From a bacterium 210917-SL.2.15 (lineage in GTDB: Bacteria; Bacillota; Clostridia; Oscillospirales; Oscillospiraceae): 64,000 nt of DNA. Under the pieces are notes generated by a model. The model did not search any database. It was not told the origin of the DNA and worked only from the letters and a program-made list of their open reading frames with translations. The position numbers and the translations under genes were made by a program. Each line of letters begins with the position of its first letter. Positions within the stretch are counted from its first letter, which is position 1. This document shows, in pieces, positions 18,630 to 27,378 of the stretch. The stretch spans positions 170,986-234,985 of the forward strand of contig JAJCJC010000003.1 in assembly GCA_020555605.1 (NCBI GenBank), read 5' to 3'.

Positions 18630-18773
18630 ATGAAGCATATTAAGACCTTGAACGGTGCTACTCTGAAGAACAGCGCGGCAAAGGGTGGCTGCGGCGAATG
18701 CCAAACCTCCTGCCAGTCTGCTTGCAAGACCTCCTGCACCGTTGCCAACCAGAAGTGTGAAAATAAGCAGTAA
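18630..18773 (+). CDS. scfA: SCIFF ranthipeptide precursor (six cysteines in forty-five)
   Basis: A 47-residue RiPP precursor. It has a basic leader (MKHIKTLNGATLKNSAAKGG) and a core with exactly six cysteines at positions 21, 24, 28, 32, 36 and 43, with repeated CQTSC, CQSAC and CKTSC units. This is the signature of SCIFF peptides, nearly universal in Clostridia. The neighbouring radical SAM enzyme installs Cys-Thr type thioether crosslinks in this family. GGAGGG lies upstream of the ATG. The biological role of mature SCIFF is still unclear. Confidence 0.95.
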   Translation: MKHIKTLNGATLKNSAAKGGCGECQTSCQSACKTSCTVANQKCENKQ

Positions 18774-18795
18774 AGCTCATTATTTTTGACACCGC

Positions 18796-18850
18796 AAGGA
18801 CGGACTGATGGACTGCCTAGTTTAGGCAGCCGAAAAGTCCGTCCTTTCTA
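18796..18850 (+). terminator. Two-part terminator/attenuator between SCIFF precursor and maturase
   Basis: An outer 11-bp stem (AAGGACGGACT with AGTCCGTCCTT) encloses an inner 7-bp stem (CTGCCTA with TAGGCAG), followed by TTTCT. It should stop most transcripts after the 47-codon precursor, so that precursor mRNA exceeds maturase mRNA. Confidence 0.75.
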
Positions 18851-18893
18851 CTGCATTGCAATACCGATATACCGAACAAAAGGAGAAACAAAC

Positions 18894-20243
18894 ATGGTAC
18901 ATACCTTTTCACTGCTGGGGCAGAACATTGCCGTGGACGTCAACAGCGGCGCCGTACATATTCTCGATGAAATCACCTATCATGTGCTCCGGCAAATGGA
19001 GGACGCTGCGACGCCTCTGGAAAAGATCACCGTAGCGCTCGGACAATACAGCGCAGAGGATGTTTCCGAAAGCTATAGCGAGCTGCGCAAATTGATTGCC
19101 AAAGGCGAGCTGTTTGCGCCGGCGGACTATGTCGATCCGGCGATGGCCATGATTAAGAATGCGCCGGTCAAAGCGCTATGTCTGCATGTTTCCCATGACT
19201 GCAATCTGCGCTGTAAATATTGTTTTGCCGCCACTGGCGACTTTGGGACTGGCCGGCTGCTGATGGATGTGGAGACGGCAAAGGCTGCCATTGATTTTGT
19301 GATCGCCCGCTCCGGAGCAAGGCGAAACATCGATGTGGATTTTTTTGGCGGCGAACCGCTGATGGCGATGGATGTGGTCAAGGAAACGGTGGCGTATGCC
19401 CGCTCCCGGGAGGCGGAGTGTGGAAAATGCTTCCGCTTTACCATTACCACCAACGGCGTGCTTCTGGACGACGAAACGATCGAGTACATCAACCGCGAAA
19501 TGGACAACTGCGTGCTCTCGCTGGACGGGCGCAAGGAAGTGAATGACCGTTTCCGTATTTCGCCCAATGGAAAAGGAAGCTATGATGTGATCGTACCCAA
19601 GTTCAAAAAGCTGGTGGCGGGGCGCGGCGACAAAGATTTTTATCTGCGCGGCACATTCACTCATGAAAATCTAGATTTTGCGGAAGATGTCCTGGCGATT
19701 GCGGACGAGGGATTTCGGCAAATTTCGGTCGAGCCGGTCTCGGCGGAGGAAGACTGTGACTATGCGCTGCGGGAGGAGGATCTTCCGGCAATCTGCGCCG
19801 AATATGAAAAACTGGCACAGATTATGAAAGAGCGCCATGATTTTAACTTTTTTCATTTTAATGTGGATTTGACGCAGGGGCCCTGTGTAATCAAACGCAT
19901 TCGCGGCTGCGGTGCGGGGTGCGAATATGTAGCTATCACGCCGGAGGGGGATATTTATCCTTGCCACCAGTTCGTGGGGCGGGAAGAGTACAAGCTGGGC
20001 AACGTCCATAAAGAGGGCTTCAATATGGAAGTTTCGGATCAGTTTGCCGGGCTGAACATCTACACCCGAAAAGAATGCGGGGATTGCTGGGCGAAGTTTT
20101 ATTGCACTGGCGGGTGCAGCGCATCCAATTTGACGGTAAACGGAGATATCAAAACGCCCAATCACATTGCCTGTGAAATGGAGCGGAAGAGGCTTGAGTG
20201 TGCAATTGCACTAAAAGCAGCCGCTGCAGTCGAGGCAGGCTGA
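18894..20243 (+). CDS. scfB: SCIFF thioether-forming radical SAM maturase (CteB-like, SPASM domain)
   Basis: A 449-residue enzyme. The N-terminal ~80 residues look like a precursor-recognition domain. The radical SAM cluster motif is CNLRCKYCF at about residue 102. The C-terminal SPASM region is rich in cysteines (CGAGC, YPCHQF, CGDC, CTGGCSAS, a late C) for two auxiliary 4Fe-4S clusters. It forms thioether crosslinks in the peptide encoded just upstream. The ATG at 18894 follows AAAGGAGA; the longer frame upstream runs through the terminator and is not coding. Confidence 0.95.
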   Translation: MVHTFSLLGQNIAVDVNSGAVHILDEITYHVLRQMEDAATPLEKITVALGQYSAEDVSESYSELRKLIAKGELFAPADYVDPAMAMIKNAPVKALCLHVSHDCNLRCKYCFAATGDFGTGRLLMDVETAKAAIDFVIARSGARRNIDVDFFGGEPLMAMDVVKETVAYARSREAECGKCFRFTITTNGVLLDDETIEYINREMDNCVLSLDGRKEVNDRFRISPNGKGSYDVIVPKFKKLVAGRGDKDFYLRGTFTHENLDFAEDVLAIADEGFRQISVEPVSAEEDCDYALREEDLPAICAEYEKLAQIMKERHDFNFFHFNVDLTQGPCVIKRIRGCGAGCEYVAITPEGDIYPCHQFVGREEYKLGNVHKEGFNMEVSDQFAGLNIYTRKECGDCWAKFYCTGGCSASNLTVNGDIKTPNHIACEMERKRLECAIALKAAAAVEAG

Positions 20244-20280
20244 GTGGAACGAAAGAGGGACTATACAAATTGTAAAGCGC

Positions 20281-20316
20281 GCCCCGGCGTTGTCTGACAT
20301 CGCCGGGGCACTTTAT
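20281..20316 (+). terminator. Probable terminator after the SCIFF maturase gene
   Basis: GCCCCGGCG pairs with CGCCGGGGC over an 11-base loop, followed by ACTTTATTT. The T tract is interrupted. The gap 20244-20599 (356 bases) holds this hairpin, an AT-rich repeat block at 20398-20462 and no credible gene. Confidence 0.65.
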
Positions 20317-20397
20317 TTGGGGGTGTTTGATGTGGGATGCGCCATATCTTGCGATTTGACAGGGGAAAGTCAGGCAACAAGAAAAGAACGCTTTCGG

Positions 20398-20462
20398 AGT
20401 TTACATAATTATGTTGACATAATGTTTTGGCATAATTTACAAAACTGTGTTTTTGGCATATT
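20398..20462 (+). repeat. Short direct-repeat block (GTTkaCATAAT type) upstream of spoIIM-xerD
   Basis: GTTTACATAAT (20399), GTTGACATAAT (20413), GTTTTGGCATAAT (20424) and a weaker GTTTTTGGCATATT (20449) occur in tandem in an otherwise empty gap. The complement of 20398-20408 is TTATGTAAACT, which equals the XerD-binding arm of the Bacillus subtilis dif site as I remember it. A proper XerC arm at the right spacing is not visible. It could equally be an operator for the downstream genes. Confidence 0.5.
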
Positions 20463-20599
20463 CCCCTCTTGCGCAATGCGTTTGCTTGCATTATTATAGT
20501 ATCAACTACTTTTATGTAGCCTCGCGCAAAATCCCTGTGCAGATTGCTTCTAAATCGCTTTGTCTGCACATAGTCTGGATGCGTGAGGTGAAGTCACCA

Positions 20600-21211
20600 G
20601 TGAAACGCGGCACTTTTCATGGACGAGTTATTTTGGCGGACCGCTCTTTTTTGCTTACGCTTTTTTTGGCTAGCTGTTTTTTCTTCGGCGCGTTGCTGGG
20701 CAATCGCGTTGCAGGGATGGAAGAGGTATACAGCAGTGCGGAGCTGCAAGATTTTCTTTCCTCTTTCCTGACTTTGGTGCGTTCCGGCCAGCTGGAGCCG
20801 GCGTCTTTCGGCGCCGCCCTTTTTTCATATTTTAAATATCCGATCCTGGTTTTTGGACTGAGTTTTTTGGCGATCGGTATCTTTTTTATACCGATCGTTA
20901 CTTTTTACCAGGGATTCATGTTTTCTTTTGCGGTTTCTGTCTTTTTATATGCCGCCGGGGAGCATGGCCTGGTATTGGCGCTGCTGCTGTTCGGCCTGCG
21001 GTGCATTGTGGTGCTGCCGTGTTATTTTTGGCTTGCCAGCAGCGGTATGGCGCTTGCTGTCGGCCCGGGGACTGGGAATAAAACGCGCCTGGGCAGCGAG
21101 AGGGCCGGAAGCGATACCGTTTGGCGGTTCATTTTTTGCAGTTTGATTCTGTTTGCGGGGGCAGCTTTTGAGCATCTGGTTTTGGCTGGGGTGCTGAGTG
21201 CCGTTTGCTGA
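20600..21211 (+). CDS. spoIIM: Stage II sporulation protein M-like membrane protein
   Basis: About 203 residues with roughly five transmembrane segments. The family-type block FLAIGIFFIPIVTFYQGFMFSFAVSVF is in the middle and an N-terminal segment LTLFLASCFFFGALLGNRV precedes it. SpoIIM recruits the SpoIID/SpoIIP engulfment machinery to the septal membrane. In B. subtilis spoIIM lies just upstream of the xerD (ripX) region, as here, which supports the call. The start is the GTG nine bases after GAGGTG; an ATG at 20579 has no ribosome binding site. Confidence 0.78.
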   Translation: MKRGTFHGRVILADRSFLLTLFLASCFFFGALLGNRVAGMEEVYSSAELQDFLSSFLTLVRSGQLEPASFGAALFSYFKYPILVFGLSFLAIGIFFIPIVTFYQGFMFSFAVSVFLYAAGEHGLVLALLLFGLRCIVVLPCYFWLASSGMALAVGPGTGNKTRLGSERAGSDTVWRFIFCSLILFAGAAFEHLVLAGVLSAVC

Positions 21212-21246
21212 GAGAGAAAAGAAAGCAATCGAGGGAGGCTTTGTCT

Positions 21247-22134
21247 GTGGCCGATTATGTGGAGGGGTACCGAACCTATTTGAATGAAGAGCGCCATGCG
21301 TCTGCCAATACGCTGAGTTCTTATCTGCGCGATGTCCGGCAGTTTGAGCAGTATCTGCACATGACGGAGGCGGGAGATTTATCCCAGGTTCAGCAGGAAC
21401 AGATCCAGGCCTATGTCAACTGGATGACGGCGCGCGGAAAATCGGCCTCCACCGTAACCCGTTCGCTGGCCGCGCTGAAATCTTTTTACCATTACCTTAT
21501 GGAGGAAGGCGTGGTGGTAAGAACGCCTGTGCAGAATGTGTCGGCTGCGAAAGCAGAGCGCCATCTTCCGCAGATCCTGACCAGTCAGGAAGTAGAGTTG
21601 TTTTTGGAACAGCCTCAGTGCACCGATATGAAAGGCTACCGGGATCACGCTATGCTGGAACTGCTTTATGCCACCGGTATCCGTGTCAGCGAACTGATCG
21701 CCCTCAATAGCTCCGATTTGAACTTGAGCGCCGGCTTTATCCGCTGTGTAGGAAAAAAGAAAGAACGTATGATTCCGCTTTATCCCGCCGCGGTGAAAGC
21801 GTTGCGGGAATATGTGGAGGTGATCCGGCCCAATATGATCGCCTCGCCGGAGGAAGAGGCGTTGTTTGTCAATATGAACGGGGAGCGCATGAGTCGTCAA
21901 GGTTTCTGGAAGATTATTAAGTATTACCAGGAGAAAGCCCATATCGAAAAGGATATCACGCCGCATACGCTTCGGCATTCCTTTGCGGCCCATCTGCTTG
22001 AAAACGGAGCGGATCTGCGGGCGATTCAGGAAATGTTGGGGCACACGGACATTTCCTCTACACAAATCTATACCCATTTAATCAATCGGAAACTGAAGGA
22101 TGTTTACAATAAAGCGCACCCGCGCGCAATCTGA
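21247..22134 (+). CDS. xerD: Tyrosine recombinase XerD
   Basis: A 295-residue recombinase, the normal XerD length, with a SAM-like N-terminal DNA-binding domain. The catalytic domain shows ATGIRVSEL (first Arg), GKKKERMIPL (Lys), HTLRHSFAAHLL (His-x-x-Arg), LGHTDISSTQIYTH (His and the nucleophile Tyr). With XerC (43892-44908) it would resolve chromosome dimers at dif. The GTG at 21247 has GGGAGG eight bases upstream; the frame extends further but lacks an RBS. Confidence 0.93.
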   Translation: MADYVEGYRTYLNEERHASANTLSSYLRDVRQFEQYLHMTEAGDLSQVQQEQIQAYVNWMTARGKSASTVTRSLAALKSFYHYLMEEGVVVRTPVQNVSAAKAERHLPQILTSQEVELFLEQPQCTDMKGYRDHAMLELLYATGIRVSELIALNSSDLNLSAGFIRCVGKKKERMIPLYPAAVKALREYVEVIRPNMIASPEEEALFVNMNGERMSRQGFWKIIKYYQEKAHIEKDITPHTLRHSFAAHLLENGADLRAIQEMLGHTDISSTQIYTHLINRKLKDVYNKAHPRAI

Positions 22135-22152
22135 GCATGCAATGCCGATATA

Positions 22153-22193
22153 AAAATCCCGCCGAAGCGCAAACGGTTCGGCGGGATTTTTTT
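22153..22193 (+). terminator. Bidirectional terminator between xerD and ridA
   Basis: AAAATCCCGCCGAA pairs with TTCGGCGGGATTTT over a 10-base loop. The A-run and T-run on the two sides allow it to work for both convergent genes. Confidence 0.87.
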
Positions 22194-22206
22194 CGTGTTA
22201 TCCGGC

Positions 22207-22587
22207 TTATGCCTTTGCAGCGACCAACTCGATCTCCAGACGGGCGCCGGCAGGCAGGGCTGCCACCTGTACACAGGAGCGGGCGGGAGGATTGCTTGGA
22301 AAGCGCGTGGCATAGATGCGGTTGATTTCGGCGAAGTCCGCCAGATCTGTGATAAAGACAGTGGTCTTCACCACGTTCTCAAAGGTCATGCCATTGGCGG
22401 CTAAAACAGCCTCCAGATTCCGGAAAGCCTGCTCCGTCTGCTCCTGGATACCGCCTTCTACAAGTTTTCCGGTTTCCGGGACAAGCGGGATCTGCCCGGA
22501 AGTAAAAAAGAGATCGCCCAGGGCGACACCATGGGAATACGGGCCGATGGCTGCGGGAGCACCCTCGGCGGAAATAGCTTTTTTCAT
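22207..22587 (-). CDS. ridA: RidA family reactive intermediate/imine deaminase
   Basis: A 126-residue YjgF/YER057c/UK114 protein. Hallmarks are AIGPYSHGV near the N-terminus, FTSGQIPL, the late PPARSCVQVAALP with the substrate-binding Arg, and the C-terminal LEIELVA. RidA hydrolyses 2-aminoacrylate-type enamines released by PLP enzymes. The ATG giving MKKAIS is preceded by AGGAG eight bases upstream. Confidence 0.95.
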   Translation of the reverse strand: MKKAISAEGAPAAIGPYSHGVALGDLFFTSGQIPLVPETGKLVEGGIQEQTEQAFRNLEAVLAANGMTFENVVKTTVFITDLADFAEINRIYATRFPSNPPARSCVQVAALPAGARLEIELVAAKA

Positions 22588-22618
22588 ATCGAACACTCCT
22601 TAGTATGGTCTTTGCTTC

Positions 22619-22647
22619 AGTATACTACGGATTGGAACGGCAGGCAA
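22619..22647 (-). promoter_or_regulatory. ridA promoter
   Basis: On the minus strand TTGCCT, a 17-base spacer and TATACT, in the ridA/ruvC divergent gap. Confidence 0.65.
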
Positions 22648-22654
22648 TAATCTA

Positions 22655-22682
22655 TTGCGTTTCCTCTGAGATATGATACAAT
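22655..22682 (+). promoter_or_regulatory. ruvC promoter
   Basis: TTGCGT, a 16-base spacer and TACAAT, ending 43 bases before the ruvC start. Confidence 0.55.
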
Positions 22683-22725
22683 AGTACTATTCTGATTTTA
22701 TTGATTAACCGAACAGGAGGGACCC

Positions 22726-23238
22726 ATGCGTATTCTCGGCATCGACCCGGGCATTGCCACCGTCGGTTTCGGCTTTGTGGATCAGGCGCGCGGCTGCCCT
22801 CTGCGGCCGGTACAATACGGTGCGATCACCACAGAAGCGGGACTCCCGCTGTCCACACGCCTCGTGCAAATCAACCGCGATCTGGAAGAATTGATCAGAA
22901 CATTCCAACCGGATGCCCTGTCGGTGGAAGAGTTATTTTTTAATACCAATATCACCACGGGTATTGCTGTGGCGCACGGCCGCGGCATCATTTTATATAC
23001 AGCGGAAAAACTGGGCGTGCCGATTTTTGAGTACACGCCTTCCCAGGTCAAGCAGGCCGTAGTGGGCTACGGAAAAGCAGAGAAGCGGCAGGTCATGGAT
23101 ATGACGCGCAGGCTTTTGAAGCTGAACCGCATTCCCCGGCCGGACGATGCGGCGGACGCCTTGGCCCTGGCGATCTGCCATGCCCGCAGCGCCACGTCGC
23201 TGTTGCGTCAGAATCCGCTGGCAAAGCCCACAGTATAG
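22726..23238 (+). CDS. ruvC: Crossover junction endodeoxyribonuclease RuvC
   Basis: A 170-residue Holliday junction resolvase. It starts MRILGIDPGIATVGFG with catalytic Asp7. The second acidic residue is in LSVEELFF and the final pair in RPDDAADALALAICH. It cleaves Holliday junctions symmetrically, loaded by RuvAB. It heads ruvC-ruvA-ruvB. Confidence 0.97.
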   Translation: MRILGIDPGIATVGFGFVDQARGCPLRPVQYGAITTEAGLPLSTRLVQINRDLEELIRTFQPDALSVEELFFNTNITTGIAVAHGRGIILYTAEKLGVPIFEYTPSQVKQAVVGYGKAEKRQVMDMTRRLLKLNRIPRPDDAADALALAICHARSATSLLRQNPLAKPTV

Positions 23239-23249
23239 GAGGAAGCGAT

Positions 23250-23840
23250 TTGTTTTATTATCTCGACGGAACTGTTGCCTATCTCGGCCCGAATCTTGCG
23301 GTGATCGACTGCGGCGGCGTGGGTTATGCCTGCGCCACCACGAGCCACACGCTCTCACGCCTGCAGCTGGGGGCGCGGACAAAGTTGTTCACACATCTCA
23401 ATGTAAAAGAGGACGGGGTGGATTTATTCGGCTTTTACACGCAGAATGAGCTGTCTGCGTTCCGGCAGCTGATCGGCGTGTCCGGCGTCGGCCCCAAGGC
23501 GGCTTTGGCGATCCTTTCTTCCAGCACGCCAGACCAGTTGGCGCTGGCGATTGTCACCGGTGACGAAAGAGTACTGGTGGCTGCGCCGGGGATCGGGAAA
23601 AAAATTGCCCAGCGCATCATTTTGGAACTCAAAGATAAAATGAGCAAGGAAGATCTGTCCGGAATCCGCATGAACAAAGGCGGCGCCCGCAGCGGGCAGA
23701 AGACCGCGGAAGCGCTGTCCGCTTTGATGGTGCTGGGCTATTCGCAGCAGGAGGTCGGCGCAGCGCTGAAGGGCATCGATGTGGACGCCCTTCCTCTGGA
23801 AGAGATCGTCCGTCAGGCTCTGAAAAAAATGGTGAAGTAA
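23250..23840 (+). CDS. ruvA: Holliday junction branch migration complex subunit RuvA
   Basis: A 196-residue protein. The N-terminal OB-fold starts FYYLDGTVAYLGPN. Two helix-hairpin-helix elements follow (GVSGVGPKAALAIL and APGIGKKIAQRII), and then a C-terminal domain that contacts RuvB. It starts with TTG seven bases after AGGAGG. It tetramerises on Holliday junctions and recruits RuvB. Confidence 0.96.
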   Translation: MFYYLDGTVAYLGPNLAVIDCGGVGYACATTSHTLSRLQLGARTKLFTHLNVKEDGVDLFGFYTQNELSAFRQLIGVSGVGPKAALAILSSSTPDQLALAIVTGDERVLVAAPGIGKKIAQRIILELKDKMSKEDLSGIRMNKGGARSGQKTAEALSALMVLGYSQQEVGAALKGIDVDALPLEEIVRQALKKMVK

Positions 23841-23870
23841 ACGATATGTGCCTGCAAAGGAAGTGAGTTT

Positions 23871-24932
23871 TTGAGCATTGATTATGGCCGCGATATCGCA
23901 GAAGAACCGTTGGTAACCAAGACGCTGCTCGGTGAGGATTTGCGCAGCGAAGTGTCTCTGCGTCCCCACTCTCTGGAAGAATATGTGGGGCAACAGAAAG
24001 CCAAAGAAAACCTGCGTATTTTTATTGAGGCGGCGAAGCGGCGGACAGAGCCGTTGGATCATGTGTTGCTGCATGGTCCTCCGGGACTTGGCAAAACGAC
24101 ACTGGCCGGTATTATAGCTGCGGAAATGGGCGTCAATATCCGTATTACCTCTGGCCCGGCCATTGAAAAGGCTGGGGATTTGGCGGCTCTTTTGACCAAT
24201 CTCAACGAAAATGACATCCTGTTCGTTGATGAGATCCACCGTCTGAACCGCAGTGTAGAGGAGATTCTGTACCCGGCAATGGAGGATTATGCCATTGACA
24301 TTATCATTGGCAAAGGACCCTCGGCCAATTCCATCCGCTTGGATTTGCCAAAGTTCACGTTGATTGGTGCGACTACCAGAGCAGGGCAGCTTTCTGCACC
24401 TTTGCGCGACCGCTTTGGCGTTACGCTGCGCCTGGAACTTTATACGCCAGAGGAACTTTCCGGAATCGTCACCCGTAGCGCGGGAATCCTGGAAGTCCCC
24501 ATCGAGCCGCAGGGGGCCATGGAAATCGCCTCGCGCTCCCGCGGAACGCCGCGGATCGCCAACCGTATGCTCCGCCGTGTGCGTGATTTTGCGCAGGTGC
24601 GCGGAGACGGCGTTATCACGAAGGATATCGCGGATCTGGCCCTGACGGCGCTGGAGATCGATTATCTCGGCTTGGATGCTGTGGACCGCCGTATGATGTG
24701 CGCTATTATAGAAAATTACGGCGGCGGCCCTGTGGGGTTGGAAACGTTGGCAGCCACCATTGGCGAGGAATCGGTCACGCTGGAGGATGTATATGAGCCG
24801 TATCTGATGCAGATGGGCTTTCTGACACGTACGCCGCGGGGGCGCTGCGTTACCCGCAAGGCGTATGAACATCTACACCTGCCTTTGCCGGACAGCCCCA
24901 GCACCGGCGGAATGGATCAGATCTCGCTGTGA
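23871..24932 (+). CDS. ruvB: Holliday junction branch migration ATPase RuvB
   Basis: A 353-residue AAA+ motor. Walker A is GPPGLGKTT, Walker B LFVDEIH, sensor 1 IGATTRAG, the arginine finger region LRDRFG, and a C-terminal winged helix contains RTPRGR. TTG start after a GGAAG site, giving MSIDYGRD. It drives branch migration as a hexamer. Confidence 0.97.
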   Translation: MSIDYGRDIAEEPLVTKTLLGEDLRSEVSLRPHSLEEYVGQQKAKENLRIFIEAAKRRTEPLDHVLLHGPPGLGKTTLAGIIAAEMGVNIRITSGPAIEKAGDLAALLTNLNENDILFVDEIHRLNRSVEEILYPAMEDYAIDIIIGKGPSANSIRLDLPKFTLIGATTRAGQLSAPLRDRFGVTLRLELYTPEELSGIVTRSAGILEVPIEPQGAMEIASRSRGTPRIANRMLRRVRDFAQVRGDGVITKDIADLALTALEIDYLGLDAVDRRMMCAIIENYGGGPVGLETLAATIGEESVTLEDVYEPYLMQMGFLTRTPRGRCVTRKAYEHLHLPLPDSPSTGGMDQISL

Positions 24933-24969
24933 TGTGCAAAATCAAATATAGAAGGGATTATATTGAACT

Positions 24970-26328
24970 ATGGGTAAATTATTCGGAACCGACGGCATCC
25001 GCGGGATCGTCGGAGAAACGCTGACCGCTGATATGGCGTATCGTGTGGGGCAGGCTGTCGCTACGGTGCTGGCTGAGGATAAAAAGAGTGCGCCGGAGAT
25101 CACCATTGGAAAGGATACCCGTATTTCTTCGGATATGCTGGAGTCAGCGCTGATCGCCGGGATTTGTTCTGTGGGAGGCAACGTGGTCCCACTGGGCGTC
25201 ATTCCGACGCCGGCGGTGGCATATCTCACCGTACAGCGCAAAGCGGATGCAGGAATTGTGATTTCCGCGTCCCACAACCCTTACGAGCACAATGGCATCA
25301 AAGTGTTCAACAGCCGTGGCTATAAATTACCGGATGAAACGGAAGCGCGCGTGGAGGCGCTGCTGTTGAGCGATGCTCCGATCACGGAAAAAACCGGCAG
25401 CGAGATCGGAACGATGATCCGCGGTATGCGGGAAGCCCGCGAAAACTACATCGATCACTTGTGCGCTACGATTGAGGACGACCTGTCTGGGCTTCGTGTC
25501 TGCGTGGACTGTGCCAACGGTGCAGCTTCCGCCACGGCGCCGGATCTGTTCCGCCGCTTTAAGGCGCGTACCGATATTATGCATGCTGTTCCCAATGGGG
25601 TTAATATCAACAATCGCTGCGGTTCCACGCACCTGGAATCCCTGCAGGAGACCGTAGTCAACGACGGGTACGATATCGGTGTGGCCTATGACGGCGATGC
25701 CGATCGCTGCCTGATGGTGGACGAGAAGGGGAATATCATCGACGGCGACAAGATCATGGCAGTATGTGCCATGGATATGCGCCGTGCCGGTAAGCTGAAC
25801 GGCAATGCCATCGTGGCCACGGTGATGTCCAATTTGGGCCTGCACGAATTTTGCCAGAGAGAAAAGATTCGGCTGGTCTGCACCGACGTAGGCGACCGTC
25901 ATGTGCTGGAGGAGATGCTTGCGTGCGGGTACTGTATCGGCGGTGAACAGTCGGGACATATGATTTATACGGAGTATGCCACCACTGGCGACGGCGAGTT
26001 GACCAGTCTGCAGTTTTTGCAAATCCTGAAACGTAGCGGGAAAAAGGCGTCGGAACTGGTTTCCTGCTGCGCTCAGTATCCGCAGGTGTTGGTCAATGTG
26101 CCCGTAGCCTCCCGCCGTGGTGTAAAAGAGCAGATCATGGCCTCGGAAATATTGGCGGCTGCCATCCGTAAACAGGAGGCAAAACTGGGGCAGGAGGGAA
26201 GAATTCTTCTTCGGCCATCCGGTACGGAGGCCCTGATCCGTGTGATGGTAGAGGCCAAAACAGAGGAAATGGCTCATTTTTATGCCGAAGAATTGGTGAA
26301 TGTGGTAAAATCACTAAAAATTTCTTGA
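24970..26328 (+). CDS. glmM: Phosphoglucosamine mutase
   Basis: A 452-residue member of the alpha-D-phosphohexomutase family beginning MGKLFGTDGIRGIVGE. The phosphoserine loop is VISASHNPYEHNGIK, the metal-binding loop DGDADRC, the sugar-binding loop GGEQSGH and the phosphate-binding loop RPSGTEALIR. It converts glucosamine-6-phosphate to glucosamine-1-phosphate for UDP-GlcNAc synthesis. Confidence 0.97.
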   Translation: MGKLFGTDGIRGIVGETLTADMAYRVGQAVATVLAEDKKSAPEITIGKDTRISSDMLESALIAGICSVGGNVVPLGVIPTPAVAYLTVQRKADAGIVISASHNPYEHNGIKVFNSRGYKLPDETEARVEALLLSDAPITEKTGSEIGTMIRGMREARENYIDHLCATIEDDLSGLRVCVDCANGAASATAPDLFRRFKARTDIMHAVPNGVNINNRCGSTHLESLQETVVNDGYDIGVAYDGDADRCLMVDEKGNIIDGDKIMAVCAMDMRRAGKLNGNAIVATVMSNLGLHEFCQREKIRLVCTDVGDRHVLEEMLACGYCIGGEQSGHMIYTEYATTGDGELTSLQFLQILKRSGKKASELVSCCAQYPQVLVNVPVASRRGVKEQIMASEILAAAIRKQEAKLGQEGRILLRPSGTEALIRVMVEAKTEEMAHFYAEELVNVVKSLKIS

Positions 26329-26355
26329 TTCAGGCAAAATTTTTCTCACTTTTTC

Positions 26356-26384
26356 TTGACGAAAAAATAATTTCCATGTATACT
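26356..26384 (+). promoter_or_regulatory. Promoter for the SigH-like sigma gene
   Basis: TTGACG, a 17-base spacer and TATACT, ending 31 bases before the start codon. Confidence 0.75.
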
Positions 26385-26415
26385 AAGTTATGTAAGTAAA
26401 AGTTTGAGGTTTATC

Positions 26416-27033
26416 ATGCAAGAGATGCAGGAAATGACGGATGGAACTCTGTGCCAATTGGCCGCCGATGGGGATCGCTCGGCAGAGGAGATCTTGGTCA
26501 GCCGCTACAATCGCTTGGTTCGCATGTGTTCCCGTCCATTTTTTCTGGTGGGTGGCGACAGTGAAGACCTGATCCAAGAAGGAATGCTGGGTCTGCTCAA
26601 GGCAATCCGCACCTTTGATACGTCGAAAGAAGCGTCGTTTCGGACTTATGCGGGAGTCTGTATCCGTAGCCGCTTATACAGCGTGCTGCGTAGCCAGAAG
26701 CTTGATAAACATGCCGCGCTGAATCACTCTGTTCTTTTGGAAGCACCCTTCTTTGATAGTAATTCCTACACCGTGGACACTTTTTCCGTTTCACAGTCCA
26801 ATCCGGAGGATCTGGTGATCCTGCAGGAGAGTTTTGATGAAATGTGGAAGCGTGTTCAGGACCAGTTGTCCGAGTTCGAAGCGAAGATTTTGGGGTTCTA
26901 TTTGGACGGTCTGTCCTATCAGGAAATAGCAATCAAAGTACGCAAGTCCCCAAAATCGGTGGACAACGCTGTGCAGCGTATCCGACGCAAGGTAGCGCAG
27001 CACATTCATCCCGGCGAAATCAGCAAATGCTGA
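26416..27033 (+). CDS. SigH-like RNA polymerase sigma factor
   Basis: A 205-residue sigma-70 family protein lacking regions 1 and 3. Region 2 is at about residues 20-95, with EDLIQEGMLGLLKAIRTFD and FRTYAGVCIRSRLYS. Region 4 is C-terminal, with LDGLSYQEIAIKVRKSPKSVDNAVQRIRR in outline. The closest recognisable type is SigH, the early sporulation/stationary-phase factor. The locus differs from the usual sigH location near rRNA and secE genes, so a paralogue is possible. I use the ATG at 26416 with GAGGT upstream; a TTG at 26404 is in frame. Confidence 0.72.
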   Translation: MQEMQEMTDGTLCQLAADGDRSAEEILVSRYNRLVRMCSRPFFLVGGDSEDLIQEGMLGLLKAIRTFDTSKEASFRTYAGVCIRSRLYSVLRSQKLDKHAALNHSVLLEAPFFDSNSYTVDTFSVSQSNPEDLVILQESFDEMWKRVQDQLSEFEAKILGFYLDGLSYQEIAIKVRKSPKSVDNAVQRIRRKVAQHIHPGEISKC

Positions 27034-27071
27034 GCGCATATATTATCTAATCAAAGAGAGGGTAAAAAATC

Positions 27072-27353
27072 ATGTACGAAGACAAGACATTGGTATGCAA
27101 AGAGTGCGGCCAGGAGTTCGTGTTCACTGCCGGTGAGCAGGAGTTTTACGCCGAGCGCGGTTTCCAGAATGAGCCTCAGCGCTGCAAGGCTTGCCGTGAT
27201 GCACGCAAGAACGCCACCCGCGGCCCCCGCCAGTATTTCACGGCTGTTTGCGCAGCCTGCGGCGGCGAGGCCAAAGTGCCCTTCGAGCCTAAGTCCGATC
27301 GGCCTGTGTACTGCAGTGAGTGCTTCGCCAAAATGCGCGAAGAAAACGCATAA
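27072..27353 (+). CDS. Double zinc-ribbon protein
   Basis: A 93-residue protein. The N-terminal unit is VCKECGQEFVF, EQEFYAERGF and CKACR, a pattern of the probable zinc-ribbon family found in many Firmicutes. The C-terminal unit is VCAACGGEAKVPF with YCSECFAKM, a CxxC-CxxC ribbon. Binding to nucleic acid or a protein partner is plausible but unproven. It follows the sigma factor by 38 bases and is closed by a terminator. Confidence 0.75.
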   Translation: MYEDKTLVCKECGQEFVFTAGEQEFYAERGFQNEPQRCKACRDARKNATRGPRQYFTAVCAACGGEAKVPFEPKSDRPVYCSECFAKMREENA

Positions 27354-27378
27354 GACCGATTCTGAGATCGTATGACAA

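Noticed and set aside
20398..20425. Complete dif site upstream of xerD
   Set aside because: Only the XerD-arm half matches; no XerC arm at the 6-base spacing.
23424..24872. Minus-strand frame of 482 codons opposite ruvA-ruvB
   Set aside because: Antisense of two clear genes.
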